Shown: in pieces, positions 11,770 through 19,858 of the stretch | How the letters are laid out: every line of letters starts with the position of its first letter | Numbering within the stretch: position 1 is the stretch's first letter | Assembly: GCA_002871995.1 (NCBI GenBank) | Contig: PNHW01000001.1 | Location: 769,517 to 833,516, forward strand | From: Gleimia europaea | Lineage (GTDB): Bacteria; Actinomycetota; Actinomycetes; Actinomycetales; Actinomycetaceae | Direction: 5' to 3' | Length of the DNA stretch: 64,000 bases | Translations under genes and position numbers: made by a program | The notes under the pieces: generated by a model | What the model saw: only the letters and a program-made list of their open reading frames with translations | Told to the model about the DNA's origin: nothing | Database searches by the model: none

Positions 11770-12761
11770 TGGAGAAGATTTCAGCTCCGATCCTGGTGAT
11801 CACGGATCATACGGGGAACATTGATGAAGGTTTTGTACTGACGGAACCGTCTAAGCAGTTGCTTACGTTGGCGGGTTCGCTCACTTCTGGTCGTATTGAC
11901 GCGATTGCGCTCAATCCTGCTCCGCAGGTCTCTGAGCTTGGTAAGTATGGCGTGGCGCGCGTCTTTACCCCTGATTTGGAGGGCTTTTCGCCGCGCGTAG
12001 CAGCAGTTGTGACGGATGCAGCGTTTGAGGTGGCGCGCCAGGAGGCCCAGTACGCTGCGGTGCTTAACGTTTCGAATTATCGCGGCCGGGAAGTAGCGGC
12101 AGCTCTAGCGGTTCGCTTGGGATCGGGCGCGGTTGTAGACGTGACATCTTGCGGCATTGTGGATGGTCAGATTGAGGCGCAAAAGAGCGTCCTGGCCGGC
12201 ACGTGGTCTACGAAGTTCAAGGTTACGCGAGGCACTCCTGTTATCGGTTTGCGCCCGTCCGCGGTGGAGGCCCAGGAAGTTGGCACTGCCACTGAACCTG
12301 AAATTGTTCCTATCAAGGTCGCGTACTCACAGCCTGCTGTTGGCGTTAAGGTCGTGGATTCGATTGAGGAGGGCGGCCAGGGCCGCGTGTCTTTGACAGA
12401 GGCCCCGATTGTGGTTTGTGGCGGTCGCGGCACAGACGGCGATTTCTCGCTGGTGAATGAGCTTGCGGATGCACTTGACGCGGCGGTGGGTTCCACCCGC
12501 GTGGCGGCGGATGAAGGGTGGATCGATCGCTCCACGCAGATTGGTCAAACAGGCGTGAGCGTTGCTCCTAACTTGTACATCGGCCTCGGCGTTTCCGGAG
12601 CGGTGCACCACGCGTGCGGTATCCAGGCATCCCGTCATATCGTGGCGGTCTGTGATGATCCGGATGCCCCGATTTTCGAGATTGCCGATTTCGGTGTTGT
12701 GGGTGACATTAATGAGGTTGTGCCCGAGGCGCTTGCTGCGCTGAGGCAGAAGGGTTTGTAG
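11769..12761 (+). CDS. etfA: electron transfer flavoprotein alpha subunit
   Basis: FixB/EtfA family, 330 residues, starting at a GTG that overlaps the etfB stop. The C-terminal FAD-binding domain is clear: VVCGGRGTDGDF, then a stretch with ASRHIVAVCDDPDAPIFEIADFGVVGDINEVVP at the end (read as consecutive short motifs). Together with EtfB it should supply reducing equivalents to, or take them from, a dehydrogenase not encoded here. mnmA follows 6 bp downstream. Confidence 0.93.
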   Translation: MEKISAPILVITDHTGNIDEGFVLTEPSKQLLTLAGSLTSGRIDAIALNPAPQVSELGKYGVARVFTPDLEGFSPRVAAVVTDAAFEVARQEAQYAAVLNVSNYRGREVAAALAVRLGSGAVVDVTSCGIVDGQIEAQKSVLAGTWSTKFKVTRGTPVIGLRPSAVEAQEVGTATEPEIVPIKVAYSQPAVGVKVVDSIEEGGQGRVSLTEAPIVVCGGRGTDGDFSLVNELADALDAAVGSTRVAADEGWIDRSTQIGQTGVSVAPNLYIGLGVSGAVHHACGIQASRHIVAVCDDPDAPIFEIADFGVVGDINEVVPEALAALRQKGL

Positions 12762-12767
12762 GCGCGT

Positions 12768-13913
12768 ATGAAGGTTATTGCAGCGCTTTCTGGCGGTGTT
12801 GATTCGGCTGTTGCTGCCGCGCGTGCGGTAGAAGCGGGCTATGACGTCACCGGCGTGCATATGGCTTTGAAAACCGAGGGGGATAGCTGCGCTGGCTCGC
12901 GTGGTTGCGCTAACCCGCAAGATCGTGCGGATGCGGCAAGGACGTGCGAGTTGCTGGGGATCCCGTTCGAGGTTTGGGACCTGGCCGACGAGTTTGAAGA
13001 GAACGTGATTTCAGATTTCGTAGAGCAATACCGCATTGGCCGCACACCTAACCCGTGCGTGCGTTGCAACGAGTTTGTGAAGTTCCGTGAGCTCACGGTC
13101 CGCGCCCGCGAGCGGGGTTACGACGCGGTTGTGACGGGCCACTATGCGCGTGCGGAGAAGCACGGAGATCACTATGAATTGTTGCGAGCGCGGGACGTGT
13201 CAAAGGATCAGTCTTACGTTCTTGCAGTGATGGGAGAAGAAGAGATCTCGCGCGTCATCTTTCCCTTGGGGGAGATGCCTTCCAAGGCGGCAGTGAGGGC
13301 GGAAGCGCAGGCACGCGGCCTGGAAGTGTCTAATAAGCCGGACTCGTTTGATATTTGTTTCATTCCCGATGGTGATACGCAGGGATTTTTGCGCCGTCGC
13401 CTTGGTGAATCTGCGGGCGAGATTGTGGATACGGACGGGAATGTGCTCGGTGAGCACCGTGGCTACTTTGAGTACACGGTTGGCCAGCGTAAGGGGCTTG
13501 GTATTGATCGGCCGGCTGTGGATGGACGTCCCCGTTACGTTTTGGGAACGCGTCCGGACGTGAATCAGGTTGTGGTGGGCCCGTCGGAGTTGCTGAGTGT
13601 AGACGTTGTTATCACTACCGATTTGACCTGGGATGCTAGCGACGATGAGGGTGACGTGCGCACAACTCAAGCGCAGCCCCTCGGTACGGATGATGACGAG
13701 TGTCTTTACGCACAGATGCGCGCGCATGGCAGGCCTGCTCCAATTCAGAGGTTGGAGCGTTTCGAAGACGGGTTGCGGGTGACGCTCGCGGAGTCTGTGC
13801 GCGGTATTGCGCCGGGACAGACGCTGGTGCTCTATCGCGGTAATCGGGTGCTTGCGCAGTCGATTATTGATGGAACGCAGCGCCTGGATAGACCCGCTGT
13901 GGCAGCGGGTTAA
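12768..13913 (+). CDS. mnmA: tRNA-specific 2-thiouridylase MnmA
   Basis: Adds the 2-thio group to U34 of tRNA-Lys, -Glu and -Gln. The PP-loop SGGVDS is at residues 8-13, the first catalytic Cys is in PNPCVRCNEF near 97 and the second in FDICFIPDGD near 196. The GQRKGLG motif precedes the C-terminal beta-barrel. Length is 381, near the family norm. It follows etfA by 6 bp. In many actinobacteria a nifS-type cysteine desulfurase sits between etfA and mnmA; none is present here, so the sulfur donor must be encoded elsewhere. Confidence 0.95.
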   Translation: MKVIAALSGGVDSAVAAARAVEAGYDVTGVHMALKTEGDSCAGSRGCANPQDRADAARTCELLGIPFEVWDLADEFEENVISDFVEQYRIGRTPNPCVRCNEFVKFRELTVRARERGYDAVVTGHYARAEKHGDHYELLRARDVSKDQSYVLAVMGEEEISRVIFPLGEMPSKAAVRAEAQARGLEVSNKPDSFDICFIPDGDTQGFLRRRLGESAGEIVDTDGNVLGEHRGYFEYTVGQRKGLGIDRPAVDGRPRYVLGTRPDVNQVVVGPSELLSVDVVITTDLTWDASDDEGDVRTTQAQPLGTDDDECLYAQMRAHGRPAPIQRLERFEDGLRVTLAESVRGIAPGQTLVLYRGNRVLAQSIIDGTQRLDRPAVAAG

Positions 13914-14040
13914 CGCGGACTTCGCGCGGCTGAAATGCCGCGCTTTGAACGACGCGGCGGGAAGAGCAAGCTGCGGGGTGTAGATCACGTTGGCTTGATT
14001 TGACGAGTCTGGCCTCACGCCTGGTATGCTTTTTCCTGTT

Positions 14041-14123
14041 GCCCGAGTGGCGGAATTGGTAGACGCGCCAGATTTAGGTTCTGGTGTCCTAGCGACGTGG
14101 GGGTTCAAGTCCCTTCTCGGGCA
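14041..14123 (+). tRNA. tRNA-Leu(TAG)
   Basis: An 83-nt class II tRNA with acceptor arms GCCCGAG/CTCGGGC, a long variable arm, T-loop TTCAAGT, and anticodon loop TTTAGGT reading TAG. CCA is not encoded. Confidence 0.95.
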
Positions 14124-14238
14124 CGTTTCAGCTCCGGCTTATGTCCGGGGCTTTTCTTTTCCCCGCCACCTTGTAACCGGGTGGCTACCCAACCATGTAG
14201 CCTGTGTGGGTAGGAGCTGCTACGGATGGGGGAGTTAC

Positions 14239-14811
14239 GTGGAACGCGTCGTTTTTAAGCCGGAAGATGAAGCGCCGGTTGATGGCTATAAGCTTGCAAT
14301 GAGTTTAGTTGTTCCGCGCCCTATCGCGTGGGTGGCAACGTTTAACGAGGATGGGTCTGCAAACCTCGCCCCGTATGCTCTATTTTCTGTGGTTTGTACG
14401 GATCCTTTGATGTTCCAGTTCACTTCGCGCGCTCCGAAGGATTCCTATCGCAACGCCAAGCGCGAGGGGGCTTTCACGGTGCATATTGCGAGTGTGGATC
14501 ACAAGCCACAGGTTGCGATGACGTCCAAGGAGTTGCCCGCCGGGGTATCTGAGGCAGACGCGGTGGGTATGACGTGGAAGAAGGCTCCGAACGTGAACGC
14601 GCCAATGCTGGATGACGCGCGCGTTGCAGTTGAGTGCGAGGTCCACTCATTCGTAGAGGTAGAAACGGCGATTCTTACCGTTGGCAAGGTGAAGGCGATT
14701 CATACGGACAGTCAAATTATGGCCGAGGACGGCATGGTTGCTTTCGCGAAGTTGAACCCGCTGTCTAAGCTGGGCCGGGCCCAGTGGGGACGTACTGAGG
14801 ATTTCGTATAG
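14239..14811 (+). CDS. flavin reductase-like FMN-binding protein
   Basis: 190-residue protein of the flavin reductase-like split-barrel family (DIM6/NTAB). The signature region is PRPIAWVATFNEDGSANLAPYALFSVVCTDP near the N-terminus (read as adjacent short motifs), followed by DSYRNAKREGAFTVHIAS. These proteins bind FMN and often reduce flavin or act as its carrier. The start is GTG 14239 with GGGGGAG just upstream; the open frame continues back into tRNA-Leu, but that part cannot be coding. The substrate is unknown. Confidence 0.85.
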   Translation: MERVVFKPEDEAPVDGYKLAMSLVVPRPIAWVATFNEDGSANLAPYALFSVVCTDPLMFQFTSRAPKDSYRNAKREGAFTVHIASVDHKPQVAMTSKELPAGVSEADAVGMTWKKAPNVNAPMLDDARVAVECEVHSFVEVETAILTVGKVKAIHTDSQIMAEDGMVAFAKLNPLSKLGRAQWGRTEDFV

Positions 14812-14867
14812 CGGCCAGATCTGGCTTTCAACGCGCTCGTTGCGCTGGCTTTGTGCACAATGGAGGC

Positions 14868-15341
14868 ATGACACGTTTTGAGGTGGGCCAGGTGGCCCCA
14901 GATTTTGAACTTGATTCGACCGAAGGCACAATCAGCCTGTACGACCAGCTTGAAAAGGCCGCAAAGGGCGTAGTCGTCTACTTTTATCCGCGCGCTTCCA
15001 CGCCGGGCTGTACCACGCAGGCCTGCGATTTTCGCGATAGCCTGTCTTCTTTGAAGTCTTGTGGTTACACGGTGATTGGCGTGAGCCCGGATAAGATGCC
15101 GGCCCTGGAGAAGTTCCGCGATAAGCAAGGATTGAACTTCCCGTTGGCGTCGGACCCTGACAAGAGCGTCATGGAGCCGTGGGGTGCATTTGGAGAGAAG
15201 AAGAACTACGGCAAGCTAGTGCGCGGCGTTATCCGTTCCACCGTGGTGATTGGCAAGGATAAGAAGGTTACTCACGCGATGTATAACGTTCGCGCGAAGG
15301 GTCACGTGGCTCGTCTGCGCAGCGAACTTGGCTGTGAGTAG
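14868..15341 (+). CDS. bcp: thiol peroxidase of the Bcp/AhpC family
   Basis: Reduces hydroperoxides with thioredoxin as the usual donor. FYPRASTPGCTTQACDFRD contains the peroxidatic Cys (PGCT) and a second Cys five residues later, the pattern of atypical 2-Cys Bcp enzymes. It is 157 residues from ATG 14868 (TRFEVGQVAPDF, the family start). GGAGG is only 1 nt before this ATG, and a GTG at 14853 in the same frame is an alternative. Confidence 0.92.
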   Translation: MTRFEVGQVAPDFELDSTEGTISLYDQLEKAAKGVVVYFYPRASTPGCTTQACDFRDSLSSLKSCGYTVIGVSPDKMPALEKFRDKQGLNFPLASDPDKSVMEPWGAFGEKKNYGKLVRGVIRSTVVIGKDKKVTHAMYNVRAKGHVARLRSELGCE

Positions 15342-15366
15342 TTTGCTGTAGGAGTTGCCGGGCTAC

Positions 15367-15870
15367 CTAGCGGTGCTTGCGGGCGAGGAGTTCGGCAACT
15401 CGTACGGCGCTTCGTACCTCGCGCCCCTGCTGCAACCATTTGGCGGGGGAGAGCCCCTCTAGCTCGGGGTGTGCGGATATGAACCAGCGGCCGATCTCAA
15501 CGGTGCTGATGGCTCCATCAAGGCGGCCCAGAACCTCGGGTAGGCCGTTTACGATTTGGAAGTTAGACGTGAGTTGCCAGGTGGGGTACATCCACGAGCC
15601 GTTGCCCTCGCGGACACCAAAAATGCGGCACTCTTTAACGGCTTTGTTTACGGCTTGACGCGAAATGCCCATCCAATCAACGAGGTCTGCCGTGGAGCAC
15701 ACGGGGCCAACCGCGTCGGTGATCGATTTGCGGGGGCCGGTGAGAGATTTTACGAGGCGGGTTACTTGCTCGATAACCTCGTCGTTAATCTGGGTTTTCT
15801 TTCGCGAGGCTAGTTGCGCACGAACAGCATTAATCAGGCGCTCTTCATCGGATGTTAAACGACGCACCAT
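15367..15870 (-). CDS. putative DNA-binding protein with an antitoxin-like C-terminus
   Basis: 167 residues. Residues ~60-95 (TADLVDWMGISRQAVNKAVKE) look like a winged helix-turn-helix. The C-terminus (AISTVEIGRWF...LEGLSPAKWLQQGREVRSAVRVAELL) resembles the toxin-binding domain of Xre/MbcA/ParS antitoxins (DUF2384), where an LxGxSPxxWL pattern precedes a Gly-containing helix. No RES-type toxin gene is next to it. The family call is a pattern judgement and the function is unproven. Confidence 0.5.
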   Translation of the reverse strand: MVRRLTSDEERLINAVRAQLASRKKTQINDEVIEQVTRLVKSLTGPRKSITDAVGPVCSTADLVDWMGISRQAVNKAVKECRIFGVREGNGSWMYPTWQLTSNFQIVNGLPEVLGRLDGAISTVEIGRWFISAHPELEGLSPAKWLQQGREVRSAVRVAELLARKHR

Positions 15871-15916
15871 AGATTGCTCTCAGTGAAGACGGAAATGCTG
15901 ATGGGGATATGTAAAG

Positions 15917-15989
15917 TGCGCCGTGAGGGAATCGAACCCCCAACCCGCTGGTTAAGAGCCAGCTGCTCTGCCAATTGAGCTAACGGCGC
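15917..15989 (-). tRNA. tRNA-Lys(CTT), copy 1
   Basis: 73 nt, anticodon loop CTCTTAA (CTT), T-loop TTCGATT, acceptor GCGCCGT/ACGGCGC. It is identical over its whole length to the tRNA at 21381-21453. Confidence 0.95.
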
Positions 15990-16200
15990 ATGTTGCCAAG
16001 AACGCTCTTGAATGCAACTTGAAAATCATAACACTGGCGAAGTTGAAAATACAAACGCGCAAAGTGCGATCTTGGGAACACCGCCAAACGAAAAACTGCG
16101 CAAAATAACTCAAAATATGAACTGGAGAAGTTTGAAGTGTAAGACGAAGTCGCGCGGCTTGGCTACTTTGAAGGGGTTATTTTATGCCCGCTAAGTTGGA

Positions 16201-16206
16201 TATAAT
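16201..16206 (+). promoter_or_regulatory. candidate -10 box upstream of the EamA gene
   Basis: A perfect TATAAT about 45 nt before the GTG at 16250, in the AT-rich gap 15990-16249. A TG pair lies two bases upstream, and no convincing -35 is visible. Apart from this box the 260-bp gap shows nothing I recognise. Confidence 0.4.
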
Positions 16207-16249
16207 CACTTAGTCGTTAGTGTTTTCTGCGATGAGTTGAAGGGAAGCT

Positions 16250-17239
16250 GTGTTGAGGCAGGGTGAAAACAGGTTAGAAACAGCAACTACAACTTTTATG
16301 GGACTTAACTGGGATTCCGGTGAAAAGTTCTGGTGGCGAGGATTCGATTCAGAAAAGATTGCCACTGTGCTTGCTGTCTTGGCCTTTGTTTTTATTACTG
16401 CCGTGTGGGGCTCTACTTTCTTCCTGATTAAGGATCTTGTGAGCGCTGTTCCGCCGCTGGATTTTCTGGGAACGCGTTTCGTTATTGCCGCAGTTGTGGT
16501 ATTGGCGGTGCGCTATCGTGCTCTGAAAAAGGTCTCGAAGGATCTTTGGGGCAAGGGAATGTTGCTTGGAGCGATCTTCATGCTTGGCCAGTTGTTCCAG
16601 GTGGTTGGTCTGCAGTACACGGACGCCTCTGTGTCTGGATTTATTACCGGCATGTATGTGGTTCTTACTCCCGTCGTTTTGATGCTCATGTTTGGGGTGC
16701 AGATCCCTCGGGCAACGTGGGGGTGCATTGCGATCGCCACGGGTGGTTTGATGGTGCTGACGTTGGATGGTCTGGCGGTTGGCTTTGGCGAGCTTTTGAC
16801 GTTGCTCGGCGCTCTCATGTTCACCCTCCACATCGTGGTGTTAGGACACTGGACCAGTAAGGAGAACGCACTCGACCTGACGGTGATTCAGCTGATTAGT
16901 ATGGGCGCCCTCGGGTTCCTATTTGCTTTGCCCGGTGGTGTTACGTTGCCTTCTACTGCGGGACAGTGGGCTTCGCTGCTTTATATGGCGTTTGTGGCAA
17001 GCTTGCTTGCGTTGTTCTTGCAAACTTGGGCGCAGGCGCATATTAATCCAACCTCAACCGCGATTATCTTCACGTTGGAACCGTTGTTCGCCGCAGCCTT
17101 CGCGGTGGCGTTCGGCGGCGAAAGCCTGACCTTCCGGTTGATCTTGGGTGGGACCTTGATTGTTGCGGCTATGGCTGGAGCTGAACTATTGCCGCTACGC
17201 ATCCAGCGCAGACGCGAGGCTGCTCTGGTAGCGGCTTAA
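16250..17239 (+). CDS. EamA/DMT-family transporter
   Basis: 329-residue integral membrane protein with about ten hydrophobic segments and two internally similar halves. The first segment shows FITAVWGSTFFLIKD and the last half HINPTSTAIIFTLEPLFAAAF, both typical of drug/metabolite exporters. Family members move amino acids, nucleosides or drugs; the substrate here cannot be told. The start is GTG 16250 after AAGGGAAG; TTG 16253 and ATG 16298 are in-frame alternatives. It lies just inside the left tRNA-Lys copy. Confidence 0.85.
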   Translation: MLRQGENRLETATTTFMGLNWDSGEKFWWRGFDSEKIATVLAVLAFVFITAVWGSTFFLIKDLVSAVPPLDFLGTRFVIAAVVVLAVRYRALKKVSKDLWGKGMLLGAIFMLGQLFQVVGLQYTDASVSGFITGMYVVLTPVVLMLMFGVQIPRATWGCIAIATGGLMVLTLDGLAVGFGELLTLLGALMFTLHIVVLGHWTSKENALDLTVIQLISMGALGFLFALPGGVTLPSTAGQWASLLYMAFVASLLALFLQTWAQAHINPTSTAIIFTLEPLFAAAFAVAFGGESLTFRLILGGTLIVAAMAGAELLPLRIQRRREAALVAA

Positions 17240-17305
17240 CCGGTTAAGGACGGAAGTGTAGGTTCACTGCGCCGGCGATAACTTTGGCCAGTGTCTACGT
17301 AACTT

Positions 17306-18007
17306 CTAGAGGGTGATTTCGATGTGCTCGCCCAGGAACTTGCTTGTGATCTCTGCGCACGTTTTCCCTGCTTCGTCGAGAAAAGAGGTCTCAAGAGCTA
17401 GCAGGGGCGCTGGTTCGGCGATATGTAGTTGTTCAGCTTCAAGTTTGTTAGACATGGTTGCACGAATGGTCTGCGACGTTGTTATCTCTCGTTTAGGTTC
17501 CCAATGGTCGCTTAAAAGAAGCTCGCTGAGGTTTTGAGATAGATCGAGTCCGAGTATGCCTGGGAAGACGTCGCCTCTAACAATTCCAACCTCTATGCCC
17601 ACGAGTTTTGTATGGTTCTCGTCAAGGTAGTGGGAGCGCTGGATGCGCGCAATAAAAGGTTCTTCAGTGGTATTCAAGAGCTTCCGTTCAGTGTCGTCCG
17701 CCTTCTGTAGTAGTGCGGAGACGAGTCTGGGATAAGTGAGGAGTGTAGCTGAAGCATTCCAACTGTTCTCCGCGGCCAGAGGAGACGTGTTGGGCGTTGA
17801 TTTGGGGTCTGTTACGAAGGTGCCCCGTCCGGGAATGCCAACTGTTAAACCGTCTTGATTAAGCAGCATGAGCGCGCGACGGACGGTCATTGGGGAAACG
17901 TTGAATGAAGAGGCGAGCTTGACTTCGCTGTCCAATCGCTCGCCAGGGTTCATCTTTGCGATGCGCTCCAATAGAGCGTCGTAGACCTTCGCGTATTTTG
18001 GTTCCAT
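17306..18007 (-). CDS. GntR-family transcriptional regulator with UTRA domain
   Basis: 233 residues. The N-terminal winged helix (YAKVYDALLERIAKMNPGERL, then VKLASSFNVSPMTVRRALMLL) is a GntR DNA-binding domain; the rest, ending in PAPLLALETSFLDEAGKTCA, matches the HutC/UTRA ligand-binding fold. It is transcribed away from the double-hydrolase gene, and the shared 109-bp gap holds a perfect inverted repeat. The likely role is control of the hydrolase and MFS genes by their substrate. The ligand is unknown. Confidence 0.88.
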   Translation of the reverse strand: MEPKYAKVYDALLERIAKMNPGERLDSEVKLASSFNVSPMTVRRALMLLNQDGLTVGIPGRGTFVTDPKSTPNTSPLAAENSWNASATLLTYPRLVSALLQKADDTERKLLNTTEEPFIARIQRSHYLDENHTKLVGIEVGIVRGDVFPGILGLDLSQNLSELLLSDHWEPKREITTSQTIRATMSNKLEAEQLHIAEPAPLLALETSFLDEAGKTCAEITSKFLGEHIEITL

Positions 18008-18032
18008 TAGGAGGCCTCCGATAAATCAGTGC

Positions 18033-18061
18033 TTGACAGCCAGTATACAGCGCCCTAGGGT
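18033..18061 (+). promoter_or_regulatory. candidate promoter of the hydrolase-MFS genes
   Basis: TTGACA at 18033-18038 and TAGGGT at 18056-18061 are separated by 17 bp. The -10 matches the consensus weakly and lies inside the left arm of the inverted repeat, so a repressor there would block it. On the other strand TATACT (18043-18048) may serve gntR. Confidence 0.45.
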
Positions 18062-18084
18062 GGTTTGTGTCACCCTAGGGCGCT
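18049..18084. promoter_or_regulatory. perfect 14-bp inverted repeat, candidate operator
   Basis: AGCGCCCTAGGGTG (18049-18062) and its exact reverse complement (18071-18084) are separated by 8 bp. Each arm contains the palindrome CCCTAGGG. It lies between the divergent gntR and hydrolase genes and overlaps the candidate -10, as expected for a GntR operator. An RNA hairpin in the 5' leader is the alternative reading. Confidence 0.6.
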
Positions 18085-18116
18085 GGTGCCCTTGTTTCTC
18101 GATTAAGGAAATCTTG

Positions 18117-19847
18117 ATGGCTAATCACGGAATATCGTATTCGGTATCGGGCCGCGAGGTTAAGGGCGTTATCGTCGCTTTGCATGGCGTGACCGATAAC
18201 GCCGCGTCTTTGTCCGACATTTCTCAGCATTGGAAAGACGAGTGGAAAATATACCTGCTTGACACCCTTGGACATGGTTTATCGCGACATTTCTTCGATG
18301 CCGAACTGGCTGATCCTTTTAAGGCCATCGTCGCTGAAATTCGTTCAGTTGTAGTGGAGGCAGCCAGGCAGAGCACAAGTCGCAAGGTCGTGCTCATGGG
18401 GCACTCTCTAGGCGGGGCGGTTGCTTCCGTGATCGCTCGTGATGTTCCAGAAATAGTCCAGGCGCTAGTGCTCGAGGATCCCGCGCTTCTAACGGACGAG
18501 CAGTGGGAGCTGTACCGTAAGGCAGCAGATGGGTTGGTTAAACGTCAAGAATTGGTCACGGAGCACGTCGGTGAGGCCATCACTGAACTCATGAAGGTGT
18601 ATACGGCGTGGCCGGCGTCAGAATATGGTGCGTGGGCTCAAGGGAAGACACAGGTGGATCGCCGTTTTGCCGCCACCGGTGTCGTTGGAATGCGCGGTCG
18701 CGACGTGCTTAAGGAACTCAAGGTTCCCACGCTTTTGGTTACGGGAGATAAAGATGATGTGCTCTTCGGCAAAGAGGGGCTTTCAGAGCTTGAGAACCTG
18801 GGAAGCTCTCAGATCAGCTCGGTGCTGATTTCCGACGCTTCACATACTGTTCGTAGGGATCAACCTGAAGAGTTTTATCGCCTTGTGGGCTCATTCCTCG
18901 ATCGCTACGCAAAGTCCGGGCCTCTGCCTGAGCCCTACATTGCGCCGGAACTGCGAGATGTTATTGAAGCGACCCCGAAGCAAAATACTGATGACTATCT
19001 GACCATGCGTCAACGCGGCGAAGAGCTTTTGTCTGACGTGTCTCCTGCGGAAGGTGTTGAAGTCGATGAGGTTGTGCTCGACAGTGGGGAGCAGACAGAT
19101 AATGACAGTTTCGTGTTGCGATGTCTGAGACGTGCGGGTAATCCGCGATCTGTTGTTCTCTCAATTCATGGCGGTGGGTACATAGCTGGGGCTGCCCGTT
19201 ACGATGATGCTCGCAATAGTGAGCTGATTGATGTATTTGATGGTGCGGTTGTCGCTAGCCCGGACTATCGCTTGGCGCCAGAGCACCCATGGCCGGCTGC
19301 GGCTCTAGATTGCCTCAGTTCTTTGCGCTATCTTGCGCAAACCTATCCGAAAATACCGCTCTATGTTTACGGCGATTCGGCCGGCGCAGGTTTGGCGCAG
19401 CAGGCTCTAGCACTGGGGGCAGAACAGGGGATGGTCGCGAATGTCGATCGAATTGTTTTGCTAGAGCCGTGCCTCGAACCGGGTATGGTTACGAAGTCTT
19501 TCGACACCTATCAGGATGGTCCAATCTGGACACGCGCTGCTTCAACGTCAGCATGGCGTCATTATCTGGGTGATCCGACCACCGTCCCGCCTTATGTGCC
19601 TTCGCGGGAAGTAGCAGCGAAGATGCCTCCGGCTCTCATCGTTGTCAATCCTGCCGATCCTCTTCGGGACGAAGGCGTGCGTTTCGCCCAGGATTTAGCC
19701 GATGCGGGCATTCCCGTGGAGTTGCATATGTTCCCGGGTACTTTTCATGGTGCGCTCTCCGTGCCAAACACCGTTACGTGGACGCGGGTTAAGGAAACAA
19801 TACGTTCTTTTCTTGCCACACCAATTAGCTCACACTCAAGCCTTTGA
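18117..19847 (+). CDS. two-domain alpha/beta hydrolase (tandem esterase fusion)
   Basis: 576 residues, apparently two complete alpha/beta-hydrolase domains in one chain. Residues 1-~275 have the nucleophile elbow GHSLGG near 94, GDKDDVLF (Asp near 210) and ASHTV (His near 241). Residues ~285-576 have the HSL/acetyl-esterase oxyanion motif HGGG near 350, nucleophile GDSAGAG near 418, Asp in PADPLRDEG near 511 and His in GTFHGAL near 543. Both triads look intact. The start is ATG 18117, 6 nt after AAGGAA. There is no signal peptide, so it acts in the cytoplasm. An MFS sugar-porter-like gene follows 11 bp after its stop, so the pair may import and de-esterify a carbohydrate-like ester. That role is inference. 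Confidence 0.82.
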   Translation: MANHGISYSVSGREVKGVIVALHGVTDNAASLSDISQHWKDEWKIYLLDTLGHGLSRHFFDAELADPFKAIVAEIRSVVVEAARQSTSRKVVLMGHSLGGAVASVIARDVPEIVQALVLEDPALLTDEQWELYRKAADGLVKRQELVTEHVGEAITELMKVYTAWPASEYGAWAQGKTQVDRRFAATGVVGMRGRDVLKELKVPTLLVTGDKDDVLFGKEGLSELENLGSSQISSVLISDASHTVRRDQPEEFYRLVGSFLDRYAKSGPLPEPYIAPELRDVIEATPKQNTDDYLTMRQRGEELLSDVSPAEGVEVDEVVLDSGEQTDNDSFVLRCLRRAGNPRSVVLSIHGGGYIAGAARYDDARNSELIDVFDGAVVASPDYRLAPEHPWPAAALDCLSSLRYLAQTYPKIPLYVYGDSAGAGLAQQALALGAEQGMVANVDRIVLLEPCLEPGMVTKSFDTYQDGPIWTRAASTSAWRHYLGDPTTVPPYVPSREVAAKMPPALIVVNPADPLRDEGVRFAQDLADAGIPVELHMFPGTFHGALSVPNTVTWTRVKETIRSFLATPISSHSSL

Positions 19848-19858
19848 AAGGAACTCTT

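Noticed and set aside
12327-12920. 197-codon minus-strand open frame across etfA/mnmA
   Set aside because: Shadow of two coupled genes; no features.
13200-14108. 302-codon minus-strand open frame across mnmA and tRNA-Leu
   Set aside because: It covers a conserved gene and a tRNA on the other strand, so it cannot be a real gene.
14026-14238. N-terminal extension of the flavin reductase-like protein
   Set aside because: It would translate through tRNA-Leu; GTG 14239 with a close GGGGGAG explains the start.
16012-16194. 60-codon open frame in the gap before the EamA gene
   Set aside because: Low-complexity, Asn/Lys-rich, no ribosome binding site or homology that I recognise.
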